Below are positions 43,359 through 55,727 of a stretch of 64,000 bases of DNA, in pieces. The notes beneath the pieces are model-generated. The model saw only the letters and a list, made by a program, of their open reading frames with translations. It was not told the origin of the DNA and searched no databases. Where the stretch lies: positions 644,504,820 to 644,568,819 of the forward strand of contig CM062811.1 of the NCBI GenBank assembly GCA_031772625.1. The letters run 5' to 3'. Within the stretch, counting starts at the first letter, position 1, and every line of letters starts with the position of its first letter. The translations under genes were made by a program, and so were the position numbers. This DNA is from Pinus tabuliformis. Its lineage: Eukaryota; Streptophyta; Pinopsida; Pinales; Pinaceae.

Positions 43359-44339
43359 TAACATATATATATATATATATATATACTCAAAAAATGATGT
43401 TTTCATGTATTCGTAGCCCAATCCACCATGCTTTTTTATCTCAAACATGTATTCCATGTAACCAAATCATCATGCATGTAAGTTGTCCACCAAAACAAAA
43501 TATTTAAAGTCAAAAAATCATATGCACATTCCTAACACTAAAAATTGTTCCTCATAGTAGGAACCTACAACTAGGGACTTTAACACATGAAATTGTGGAC
43601 TCATAGGTTAGGGAGAAAGCGGTGGATAGATAAGCCGAGGGGGATAATGTGAGAGAGAATGGGAGAGAAAGAAAAAGTAGGGAGTGAGGAAGAATGATTG
43701 CGTGAGTCGGGGGCAAAGAGGGGAAGAGAGAGTGTGATTTGAAATTTTTAGAGTGATAGGGAAAGAGGGTGGGGAAGGGAGAGTGACAAAGAATATTCTG
43801 GGAGACACATGAAGGAGGAGATAGAAAAGGTTGGAGGGGTTGTTTTTGTGTAGGAGGAATTGAGGGGAGAGAGGAAGATAGAGGGAGAGGGAGGAGAGAT
43901 GGAGAAGAGATTTTGTGTCTGAGTGAGTAAGAGTTAGGGAGGCGGGGGAAGAGAATGAGAGATGAGGAAAGAGTGAAAGAGAGAGAGAGATAGAGAAGAA
44001 TAGTGGGAGGTATATAAGGACAAAGTATTAGTCCAAAGAGAGAGAGAGAAAGATATTTGGACGGTGTTATTGTGAAACAAGGACTAATGTGTTGAAGAAT
44101 CTAGGGCATTTAGTATTAGTAGGGTTCTTCTAGACTTGATAACAATTTGTGAAGTGATTTTACAATTTATCTTAACCTGATCTTATTCTTATTATTAGTG
44201 TGTGTGTTTCCTTCATCAAACTTCTACCAAAACAAAGAGAAAAGAACACAAGATTAGCTTTCTTCCAGGGCCAAAACCTCTCCCTCTTGGAGAGGAAAAC
44301 CCACACAAAATTATTCTTATAGAGATTCCAATTGATGAC
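43359..44339. repeat. GA-rich spacer between the direct repeats
   Basis: From about 43605 to 44060 the plus strand is dominated by G and A (GAGAGAGA, GGGAGAGGGAGG), with the complementary strand CT-rich. There is no gene. A TA run (43363-43385) opens the spacer. Confidence 0.8.
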
Positions 44340-47172
44340 ATGGTAAATTTTAGGAGCGAATTATAGCCCAAAGGTGAAATTTGAGGGTTTGGGCGATTTT
44401 TTTTATTAAAAACCCTTTTCATATAGTTAACCCTAATTTTATTTAAAAAATAATTAATTTTTTGATTTTAGCCCAAAATAAAAAATGGGTGGATAAACTA
44501 ACTGAACATTCATTTGGCCCGATTCGCTGGTTTTGGGAAATCATATTCCCTTAAAATCCCCAAATTTTGATATTTTCCCTTGGTTTGGGAGATTAAAATG
44601 ATTTAATACCTTACATTAGGTGCAATTTTTTTTAATACCATGGGCCAATACCACATGCCCAAAAACCATCTCTCATTTCAAAATAAAAATATTTATAAAT
44701 ATTTTATTTGAATTTAATTTTATAATATTTTTTAATTAAATCTGAAAGAAAAAATATTATAATTACTTTTAAGATATATCTAAATCTTATCACATTCAAA
44801 TATATGAGATATAAATAATAGTTATAAATTAAGATCCATTTTACCATATAAGTTAGTCTAATAATTTTGTAACCATATTTAAGCTTTATTAATAAGCACA
44901 TAAAAATTTAATACTTATAATATAACATTTTTTTAACCATGGATATTCACCCCCACTTTACCATCGACATTATTAAGTTGTGAACATGCTTTGTTACAAT
45001 ACCATGGGCTAATACCATGACTTATCAATACCACATGCCCAAAAACCATCTCTCATTTTACAATCAAAATATTTTATCGTTTTTTTTTTTTTTTTTTTAA
45101 TTTAATGTTATTACATTTTTGGTATGGAAAAGATATTGTAATGTCATGTTATGTTATCTAAACATTATGACTCAATCAAATTAAAAAAATTTGATTAATT
45201 AATTAAAAATTAAAATATTTTGACTCAATGAAATTACATAAAAATAGAAATTACATTAAAAACTAATTAATAATTAAACAAACCTAGATCCATTTTAACT
45301 TTGGATCTATCTAGAGGTTTGATAATTAATAACCCTATGTTAAAATGAAAAGTCTACGTTATTATTTAATGTAAAAATTTTAGGTTATTATTGTTTTTAA
45401 TCAATTTTTGTTGAGTAAAGGTAAATTTGAAATGAAAATAAAAATAACTCTATGTAAAAATGAAAATTCTACATTATTATTTTTTTATTATATCACGAGA
45501 TATTGTTTTGTCCATTACTGGTTTTTGAGCTCAAGGTTTATAAGAACCCATGGTATTCATGTGGAATATAGTCTATTTAAAGGGGGGGAATTATACCATC
45601 CTAATTCCATCTTCTCATTCTCCTTGTTTCTCTCTCTCCCCCTCAGTTTTGATTCACATTTCGCATTAGCCTTAACTGTTGATCTCTCAAGATTTGTCGA
45701 TCTCTCAAGCTTAGAGAGGGATGGATCTTGGCTTCTGTATATCTAAAGAGAGGTATGCTATGAATTCTTAAAGTAGTATAGTTGGATTTGCAAAATGTAA
45801 GATTTTCTTTACATAGGGATATCTTAAAGTAGTATACTTGGATTTGCAAAATGTAAGATTTTCTTTACATAGGAATATCTTATAGTATACTTGGATTTGC
45901 AAAATGTAATATTTTTTTTACATAGGGATATTATTTACTTTTGATTATGGTCTTGCCTATTAAGTGCCCATATTCTAGCTATCATTTGGGAGGTTTTTTT
46001 CATTCCATCCAAGGATGTTGACCCTTGTCTATTAAGTGCCCATATTCTAGCTATCATTTGGGAGGTTTTTTTCATTCCATCCAAGGATTTTGTCTTGTTC
46101 TGTGAAGTTACCAATGGTTTTTGAACTCCTGGTTTATGAGAATCCATGGAATTTCCCATGATATTCATGTGGAATGTAGTCTTTTAAAGGGGGAATTAAA
46201 CTAGCCTAGAATCATCTTCTCCCTCTTCCTCTTCCTATGCGTCGAAACCATCAGTTTTGATTCTCATTTCCCACTCGCTAGGTTTTTATTCTCATAAACT
46301 ATCCTAGATCCATCTTCTCCCTCTTCCTCTGAGTGTCCCTCGAAACCCTCGGTTTTGATTCCCATTTCCCACTCACTAGGTTTTGATTCTCATTTCCCAT
46401 TCACCTTAACTAAGGATGGATCTAGGTTGGTGTGTATCAAAAGAGAGGTATATTGTGAATTCTTAAAGTAGTATACTCTGATTTGCAAAATGTAATGTTT
46501 TTTTACATAGGCATATAGTTTATTGGATTTGCAAAATGTAAGGTTTTTTTTATATAGGGATATGGTTTACTTTTGATTATGGTTTTGATCAAGTGAAGCA
46601 TCTATGACCCTTGCCTATTAAGTGCCCATATTCTACATATCACAGAGGTTTGCATAGGTTGATCATGATTGTGAAACCCTATTCCAAAACAAAGACATCT
46701 ATCCACTTAATTAATCTTCTTTTTTTCATTTTAAATTAAAATAAAAATCAAGAATATGAAAAATATCAATTATGGGGCTGAAAAAAAGCTGGAAGCACTA
46801 GTAGTTGTTGGGAGATTTCAAGTTTTCTAATATCATGAGAAAAATGTTTTTTTTGTTGCTTTATATTTTGTAGTTTGTGTACAGTAAAATATTGTATATT
46901 AATGACTTAATCACTTTCTATCTTAATGGTTAATTTTTTAAAATTCATTTACATTATAATTAATTAACTTGATATAAAAATGATTGATGAGACAATATTA
47001 TATAAAGGGAAAGTGATTTGATAATTATAATTACAAGTTGTCTAAATTTGTGAGTGAATGATTATCTTCACTTTCAATTTCTGAATTGAGATATAATTAA
47101 ATTTGTAATGGTTTATTTATATATTCATCACTCAAACATGATATTTTTCCACAAGAAGGTCACTCACAAAAC

Positions 47173-47221
<49 letters not shown>

Positions 47222-49552
47222 CTCCAAAACTAAAGGGGTCAATTCAAGTTACAAGGGTTTGTCTAATATATATATATATATGAAAATTAACCATCATGCA
47301 ATAGAATATTATGTTGACTCCGTTAAATTAAAACATAAATTATTATTTGAATATGATAGTTATAATTATTATTTTATATGTGTCCTTAGAAGTATCCTAA
47401 AGTGTTGTTAGATTCTAGCTAGTTCATTTTTTATCATGTTAAGGAAACAATCATAGTATCTACGGTGACCATGTATATTCATTTTAAAATTTAAATATTT
47501 TGTAATAATTTTTGTCAATATAAACAATTTTAAAACTGAAATTCACTAAGAAAAATCATAACAACACTTATCTACTAATCTCTCTCAAAGCTACATCCCT
47601 CCCTAGACTTTTGTATTTAATATACATTTAAAAATTAAATATTCAAAACTGAAAACTAAATCTCTCCTTAGTTTCAAATGTTATATAAAATCTCTTTTAA
47701 TTAGTAAATATTTAAAAAATAATATTCAAAACTTATTTTTATTCACACCGAGCCATGTTTTCCAATGATGGTCTAAAATCCAAAACCCTATTAGAAAAAC
47801 CTTGCCACATGATAGGCTTCTTTGTGCTCATATTGCTAGGAGGATGATATTAAGATGTAAAAACTGGAAATTCAAAAAAATATTATAAGATAAAGAATAA
47901 ATAAGTTAATTACATTATAATTTTTTGAGTTAAATTGTAAGCCACAACCCTCGAAATTTAACAAAACATTACGTAAATCATGATCAGGTTATTTACCTAC
48001 TCACAAATAGTAAAATCTCATCTTCCTTATTAGCTCTTGCGAATATATGTAGGGCTCTACATTTTAAGGATGTTGCTTTGAAATGTTGAGAATTATTGCA
48101 GGGCAAAAACCTCTTCTTTGACTGATGTGAGGGGTTCTCACTTATTTTTGGCTAGGACTTGGTGTTTTGAGGTTTCGTCTTGATACATAAAATTCTAAGG
48201 GAGACATGGGCATATTATCATTGTTTTGCTTGGCCGGAAGAGTTTTTAAGGTTGATTTCTATTACAAACCTTTATGTGCTATAACCTTTTGTGCCGATTT
48301 TCAGCATGCAGATTTTATTAATATGTTCTTTTAGTATGTAATGTTGGATTTTTATGCTTTTTAGTACTTAAAAGTTTTTGGTTTGGGAATATTGTCGATA
48401 CACTTGGGGGCATACTTACTAATGGACATGGCTATACCTGTACAATTTGTTACAACGAAAAAATGGGAGAATTATATCTCCAATACTCATATTTGTTCAT
48501 CTCCATCTAAAGATAGGTAGGATGAGTAAAAAACATTTCAAACAATCCATGCTCTAACATAGCTACTTGGCAACTATTTTACAAACTAATTATATAACAA
48601 GATACATAGATAGATCATTCCTAATTTTTCAATAGGCCCCAAAGGAAGTACCCAAACTCAACGAGCAAGGATTGTAATCCCAACGCTTTGTTCCATTTAT
48701 ATTCTTGTTCTCACATTTCGTTCCAAGATTTCCTCCCTCTCATGACTGGCATAGAGCTTAACGTTTGTTTCGCTACACTTGCATAAGTGAGAGTTCTAAT
48801 GTCTACCTTTGTTACCCCTAGGCTAAGGGAACATCTTCCCTCACTATCTCTAATCATTGTTCCTCCCATGGATTATTAATTTGTTGTTTCTCCATTTTTC
48901 CCTTGTATTTCTTCTCAATTTTTCCATTTTCACCATTTTTATTTTTTGCACTTATCTTCTTCATGTCAATTTTCTAAGGGCTTATTGTGGCTCATTTCTC
49001 ACTCCTCACTCATATATTTATATTCTAGTACATGAGAAATATGTTTATATTCCATATGAGTAATATACATATTTCAGTCCTCGAGGGTTTGCTTAGAAAA
49101 CAAGGCTCATAGTCATTACAAGAAATACTCATTATGAGTCGTAGGATTTCTCCCTACCACCTATGCTAAACCTAGTTGACTTTCCATGAGAAATATCTTT
49201 ATATTCCATATAAGGAATATACTTATAAGGAATATACTTGTTTTTGTTCTTGATGGATTGATTAGCAAGGCTTCAAGGCATTACAAGAAATACTCATTAT
49301 GAACTTTGTTAGCCCTTTACAAAGCCTTTATTATTCAGTGAAATATTCGCCGAGATCTTACAAGATTCTATAATCCAATGAAATATTCGCCATGATTTTA
49401 CAACATAATATAAATTGGTGAGAGATTCGCCAAAAGATTATATATACGTATTATATTATTGATAAAATCGCCTTCTATTTTTCCTATGTATCATGGGGAT
49501 TTTCCCATTTATTATATATATATAAATTTAGCGAGGTTCTTAAAATTTTCCC
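44340..49552. repeat. Direct repeat unit B (about 5.2 kb)
   Basis: Second copy of unit A, same orientation. It has about 237 extra bases at 47781-48017 bounded by TAAAATC repeats, lacks the 81-bp duplication of unit A, and has an extra short duplication of a CTTAAAGTAGTATA-containing segment near 45770-45850. Promoter-like modules are kept at 45505 (TATTTAAA at 45574-45581) and 46105. Confidence 0.9.
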
Positions 49553-49560
49553 GACCTAAT

Positions 49561-49762
49561 TAACATACATAGTAGTAATTATTAGTATAATAAAAGCCAA
49601 AAATATATAAATTTCATTAGGTTAAACTATTATAAAGGCTAGGCTGTCATATAGGTCATCATAATGACCCTATACTCAATTATAATAGTGTTTATGCATA
49701 TAAGATATGAGCTAGCATGCCCAAGACATTGAAATGCATTGTAATCATAATTTAAAGGCGCA

Positions 49763-49803
<41 letters not shown>

Positions 49804-50085
49804 GTGAATGGATTACTCTAATGTATAATAAAGGAATTATTATAATAAAGCCCAAAGTATATAAAATTCATTAGGTTAAACTATTATAAAGGCAAAGCTA
49901 TCATATAGTTCATCGCAATGACCGTATGCTCAATTATAATAAGTTTATGAATAGAGGATACGAGATAATATGCCCAAGACATTGAAATGCATTGTAATTG
50001 TGCTTTATTGATTCACATATATAGTAGTAATAGAGGACACTATAAAATGTGGTCAATGCATTACTCTAACGTATAATAAAGGAAT
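49561..50085. repeat. About 250-bp tandem repeat, two copies plus
   Basis: ATTAGGTTAAACTATTATAAAGG occurs near 49617 and 49871, ATTACTCTAA near 49812 and 50060, CCCAAGACATTGAAATGCAT near 49720 and 49974, and a TAGTAGTAAT start near 49569 and 50022. The period drifts between 248 and 254, and a TA run (49768-49801) interrupts the first copy. Confidence 0.8.
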
Positions 50086-50460
50086 TGCGAATTAGCAACT
50101 AGAAGTATACAGTGAAGTAACTTCAAAAGATAAAATCTCATGTATTATTCATCCGTGTCGTAGGTAAGGTAGGGATTATAGTAATCTAAATGTTAAGAAT
50201 CACATTAGTTCCAACGATTCACTATCACGAATAATCAATGTTTTTATGTTGGACTATATTTTTTATTGTTTTTATGTTGGACTGTATTTTTTATAGTGAA
50301 AAAAAAACACTTTATTTGGCTTTCTATTTGACCTTTTTGGAAGCGAGAGGCTATAACCATATATTATATTCATCATTTTTTTTCGTATTTGGAAATCACT
50401 AAATTAATGTGAACTTATTCTATATTCATCATTTTCCTTCACATTTTGAAATCACTAAAC

Positions 50461-50600
50461 TAATGCTAGCATTACTAGAAGGCATTAAATATTATAGTTT
50501 AATGACTTGCGTTTTGACAATATACTAAACTAATGCTAGCATTACTAGAAGGCATTAAATGTTATAGTTTAATGACTTGCGTTTTGACAATATATTATTT
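50461..50600. repeat. 70-bp tandem duplication
   Basis: TAATGCTAGCATTACTAGAA begins at 50461 and 50531. The copies run on through TTTAATGACTTGCGTTTTGA with one difference seen. Confidence 0.9.
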
Positions 50601-53600
50601 CTAGCAAAGTTTTTTTTAACATGACTTCCATGAGACGATGCTAGTACCACTATATGTATATCTGCCTGTCTATAGGTAACAGGTCTCACACACTCCTTGC
50701 ACTACCATTGTTTTGTCAGCGCCCCGAGTTGGAAGAAAATAAGAACCCGTTGAAAAAACAAGAACACCTGCATTGACAAGATTTATTTTAGATCGCTGGA
50801 ATAGAAAGGTAATTTATTGGAGTAGCTTAAGGGAGGAACTAAGTAAATGTTGTAGCAAACCACACAGATGGTGTAGCAACGAGATAAAAGAAAGCTTAGT
50901 TTTGTGTATAGAATACCAATGCCTCACTCTTGTTCACGCTGTCTAGCATGCCGCATCGAGCTTCTCTTGCCCTATTGATGTATGGTGATGTCTTTATCGC
51001 TACGTGCTTTTCTATAGGAAGCATCACCAGGGAACATCGAATCTTCAGGAATTTGACTATTGGTGGGCCATTCAGGTTCATGTTGCTGAGAATTTAATGG
51101 GAAATCAGTGTTTGATTATTAGTTATTTTTGCAATTTTGTGATTTCAACGATCAACGCAAATACAATTGATAGAAAGTATCCATCAGTATTTACATCAAT
51201 TATTTTTCGGGCATCCTTTTGTAACAATGTAGAATGAGGTTTTCTTATAACAAAAGACTCTCTTTCTTGAAGACAAGGAACCCAGCCAACAAAAGAGTAG
51301 GATCCATAGCTAGTTTCTTAAGCAATTGCATCGTAAGTATATAAGCTATCCAACTAGCTAAGTTGACTCAACCAACAAACGGAAAGGAGAGGAAGTACAC
51401 AGTTAGGAAGAAGCCCATTGTGAACCTCAAGGCAGCTTTGAAACTTACGCTTTCAGTTCCCACCTACTTGTATGCCTATTGACCAAGCAACTGGTAAGAC
51501 ATGCAAGCCTTTGGAAGGAGAAGGAGAAGGAGAAGACGATACCTGAGGCAAAATGATCTTTCACTGGAGGGTTTTACTTGGAATTGGCATTGTCATTTTA
51601 GAACCTTATTCCTCCCCTGTTTTTGCAGTCCATGTCCTGCTCTTTTTCTGTTCAGAATCCCCTTGCACTATCTAACCTTTTCTCTTCCTTTTCTTTGTTT
51701 GTGGTGGGTTATCCTGGACATTGAATATTTCTACAGACCCTATCTTTGTTCCGGCCTGATCCTTCTCTATGATATTTTCATGGTCAATTTTTCCTCTTGC
51801 GCTGCTCTGCAAACGAATTATTGACTTTGTTAACAAAATGAAGCTCTTTGGATCTTTACTTCTCGCTCTAAGTTATCCAACGAGGTTTTTTGTTATGAGA
51901 TGCTACCACGAGACTCGGATAATCCTTTCTGCAGCAACAAAACTTCACCATTTCTTTAACAGAACCCTGCAAATTAGCAACAGAGCTACCAATCTAGTGG
52001 ATGCGTTCTAGACCATCGATTAAAGTATGAGTAGACTATGTTATTTTAACATGTGACGCTTATCTCATTCAATAATCAGCAACTCAACATCCTAAAATAA
52101 CTCTAATCAGCCATATGGTGCTTCTTGCAATAGTTCTTCGTTTTCTCCTATACACAAGCCATGTGCCTTCTGGATTCCTTAGGAACGCCATTTATACGAA
52201 GTAATGTTACTCTTGCAGCAACTTTGGTTCCATAAATTTAATCTTCCATTATTAGTTATTCATCACTAACGCTTCATCTGAATGCAGGTGGAGTTGTGTG
52301 AAGGTGAGCTCACATCAAGTATTTAGTTTTTCTTAAAGCTACCACGACAAGTTTGGTCTCTTAACTTCCTGATTCCGGTCACAGGTTAGTCTATTACCTT
52401 ACGACTGACTTTCCTCTGAGGTTGATGAAATTCTACAATCGTGGCTCAATACTTGCTGCTAGATAAGGGTCTTTCAGCTGCATAAAAGAAACTTCGGGGT
52501 TTCCGTTCAGTATTCTAATTTTATTTGTATGTATAAGCCTTGCAATGGACTTAATGGCTAAATAAAATATTTAATTAGTGTTACCCAAGTTATTTGGTTT
52601 AAACTTTTCGTTGGGAAGTAACCATTAACATTAATTGCTGCTTAGAACCTGTAAATATGTTATTTTTGTTTCTCTGTCGACTATGGTGGATTCCAACTTG
52701 TTAAAATATGTGTTGTCTGGCTATTTTTCTCCTCCATCATTTTGTTGCTTTAACTTGAGCATTATTCTCATGGTCGTTTTGGGGATTTCGTATTTTTGGA
52801 ACTATAAGGATTTTTATAAAGCTTTCATTGTTGAAAATTAGTCTAAAGTTTACGTCTACTTTCTTGTTGGGAATAATTTCTTGGTTTCAATATAACATTT
52901 CTCTCCTACACTGGGAGTTTACTATTCTTTTTAATTCTTTTTCTTTTAGCAAGTATATTGAATGAAGGCATAATTCTTCAGTGATCTCCTGACAAGTTGG
53001 TTACCCTATCGAACGGTTACAGTACAAGCTCAGACCGGACCTTGTTGTTGAATCCTTCTGCTGGCCTAGGAATAAACTGGTTGGACCTATCTACCATGGT
53101 TGGGAATATAAGGGTTCATCTTGTGATTATTTTCTTGTCACATCCTTCTAACCCTACTAGGTAAGGCACCATCCTCCCCACTTCCTATAGACCCTAACAG
53201 CCTTGCCTTTCCATCCTAATTCCTCCCAGAATTATTGTTCATTTCTAATATAGATTTTTTAGAAAGGAAATAAAAAGACAAATACCTGTGGCCATTACAA
53301 TTTGCAATATAATCAACTAACATTTAACTACAATAAATATTTTAACAGGAACAACATAAATTTAACCACAACATTTCCTTTTCAGTATTCAGTTCATGGC
53401 CATTCCCATTATGAAAACTGAAGTTGTTTATAGTAACAAGAAACCACCATAGTTTTCATGATGAAGGCTTTATAAGGAAGTTGCAGTCCCACATCGACAT
53501 TAATGATTTTCAAAATGCAGTAGTTGTGGCCTAGTCTGAAGGAAACCATCCACTCAGGACGAGAGGAAAAAAAGCAGGTAAAATCCAGAAGGAAACCATC

Positions 53601-53700
53601 CACTCAGGTCGAGAGTGGAAAAGTAGGTAAAAGATCAAGAGAAACTTATAGATTGTGATAAAATTGCGGTTGCATTCGATGCATATGTAAATGGGACTGT
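50600..53700. other. No supported gene
   Basis: Small open frames on both strands (for example 51501-51824 and 52635-52841, plus) have no recognisable motif. The base composition is a little less AT-rich than the neighbours, and T-rich segments near 52700-52950 look intron-like. Decayed host sequence is possible. Confidence 0.35.
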
Positions 53701-53719
53701 ATCTAGAGATATATTTTCT

Positions 53720-54090
53720 AGACTTCTACGCCATGAGAAACTGATCCATTCCCTCCACTGTTATGTCCTGTGAATGAAGCCAATGCTTTTTAGATCTCCA
53801 AAGCTTAAAGACTCTCTCGGCTTCTCCAGAATCTCTTGGCTTCTCTGGAGGCAGACACACTAGGGCAGGCAAGCACATAGGAACTATGCTTTGATATTTT
53901 CCATAGAATGAAACAATTGTTTCTGTTTTTGTTTTGAAGTCCCTCACCACATGGTTGTATTCATCGGAGGCATGAAAACAGTTTCATTTTGAAGTCTCTC
54001 ACCACGTGGTTGTCTTCGTCAGAGGCATAACGATAAGTTTCATTTTCTCTAACCATGTGGTTGTCCATTGACCTCCTCGACATGGGTTTG
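53720..54090 (-). pseudogene. Coding-like remnant with internal NHVVRDFK repeats
   Basis: The minus-strand translation shows MDNHMVRENETYRYASDEDN, then HVVRDFKMKLFSCL, and after a frameshift DEYNHVVRDFKTKTETIVSF and YGKYQSIVPMCLPALV. The underlying DNA is an imperfect tandem repeat of 45-60 bases (AACCACATGGT / AACCACGTGGT / AACCATGTGGT). The frame 53950-53726 stays open for 74 codons. I do not recognise a family. It might be a small repeat-bearing exon or an accident of the DNA repeat. Confidence 0.3.
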
Positions 54091-54622
54091 CAGGGCAAAG
54101 GTAGATCACATTGATATATGCAAATGCAAGAAGATCTCTTTCGAGCGAGGACTAAAGTAAATAGATTGATAGATTCTTGGACCCACCCGAGTTTATAGCA
54201 TGTTCCAATTTTTTCATATCCTAATAGCCCAAGAAACTAACCACAGTCACCCATAAATGAACACAAATTCATGAATCAAGTAAATATTGCATGAATGGCT
54301 AGCGTGGAATGCATGAAACCACGTGAAACCATTAATTCCATCTAAAAAGGTAACACAGTTCCATCCGGTCTAGAAATGGAAATTTTATGGATATAAAAAA
54401 GCCTTAAGTTGTCTATTTTTATAGTGAGTATTGTAAAGTGCATGCCACTTAAATATTTCTCTAGACAACTTCTCGTACGAGGTGAAATACCATCACTTCG
54501 ATAGGCGATAGGTGTAAGCACCGGGAGCGAGGTGTTCAGACCACTGAGTTCACCTATTCCTTGGTTTTTTTCTTATCCCTTGACTAGATTATGAAGTAAT
54601 TACTTTGGCCAGGCATGCAACA

Positions 54623-54627
54623 GGAAT
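54623..54627 (+). repeat. Target-site duplication GGAAT (left copy)
   Basis: GGAAT precedes the 5' LTR and recurs at 58461-58465 after the 3' LTR. Confidence 0.9.
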
Positions 54628-55587
54628 TGTAAGACCTTCGGTAGATTAGTGCGACGGGCACCGACAAGTCGTGCACATGGGCGGGCACGCGGGCGTGCCG
54701 ACAAAATGTGCGATGGGGTGAGACAATATGTGCGACGGATTGCGACTTTATATGTGACGATATGCAAAACACTTATGCGACTAAGTGTTGAGCGTACTAC
54801 GTATATATGCGATGTTAAGAAGTGTGCAAGCCGACTTGTAAATAAAGCTTGTGGGCATGCGTTGATAACTTTGGGGGTCGGCCAAGGGGCTGCACACCCC
54901 ATGTAAACCCACGTTAGTTTGTGTATATATGTGAGAGCCTTGAGGCTCATTTCAACAACACTTCCTCTCATCTCTTCTACACATAAGATCAAGAGGCAAG
55001 GAAAAGTGCGCAGAAATAAGAGGAGCTGCGCATATCTCATGCGCTCCACTTGTAGGCGCACTTGAAGGTGATGTTGAGTCGGTCGAAGTGTGGGCAAGGT
55101 GTGCTCGAGGTACAGTGGATGTGTAGATTTGTGCAGGACTTGGTGAAGAGGATTTGAGTGGCTCGGGTGAGCACTTCTCTTTGTGCAAGGGTGCACATGT
55201 ATTGTAAAAGGCAGGGTTGCCTCTCCGTTGTAATATTTGGCTAAGTGTAGACTTGGTTTGGCAAGGCACACTTGTATGTTGTAAAACTGATATTCTTAAT
55301 ATATTGTCGGGCAGACTCACATTACGGGGAGTTGCCCCTCCCCTTTATACTTGTTGCAATTGTTGTTGTTCTTGGTATAATTGCATGATGATAATGAATG
55401 AGTATGGGCTTCATTAAGTATAAAGGATAATTGCATGTTTACTTGGTTTTGAAACACAAGCTAAGTAATGTTAATGTGAGAGTAGGCGTAGTCCACGGAT
55501 GTTAGTATTGGTGAAAAGAAAGCGTTCGGTGGTGCCGCACCTTGCTACAAGTGGTTGGAAGACTACCGCAAGTGTAGGGGCGCGACA
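54628..55587 (+). repeat. 5' LTR of the 3.8-kb element
   Basis: Begins TGTAAGACCTTCGG with clustered GTGCGACGG-type words. TATA-like TATATAT lies at 54924-54930. It ends GGGGCGCGACA. Confidence 0.93.
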
Positions 55588-55589
55588 GG

Positions 55590-55601
55590 TGGTATCAGAG
55601 C
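55590..55601 (+). other. Primer-binding site, initiator Met-tRNA type
   Basis: TGGTATCAGAGC starts two bases after the 5' LTR. It is the common plant LTR-retrotransposon site complementary to the 3' end of initiator tRNA-Met. Confidence 0.92.
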
Positions 55602-55727
55602 TCGAACAGGTTCGGGTGTTGAAGCTGTTGAGCAAGGTTTGCTCGTGACAGGTACTTGCAGGTGAAGGAAACCGTTTCACACGAAGTGGAACAAGGGTCG
55701 GTTCAGGTTGCAGGTGACTTGGTAAAG

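Noticed and set aside
38355..49552. A standard LTR retrotransposon with 5-kb LTRs
   Set aside because: No TG...CA pair with matching target duplication, no primer site after unit A and no polypurine tract directly before unit B. Kept as direct repeats of uncertain origin.
51501..51824. Frame starting MQAFGRRRRRRRR
   Set aside because: The Arg run comes from an AGAAGG purine repeat. The rest is aromatic and Leu-rich without any motif, typical of T-rich non-coding DNA.
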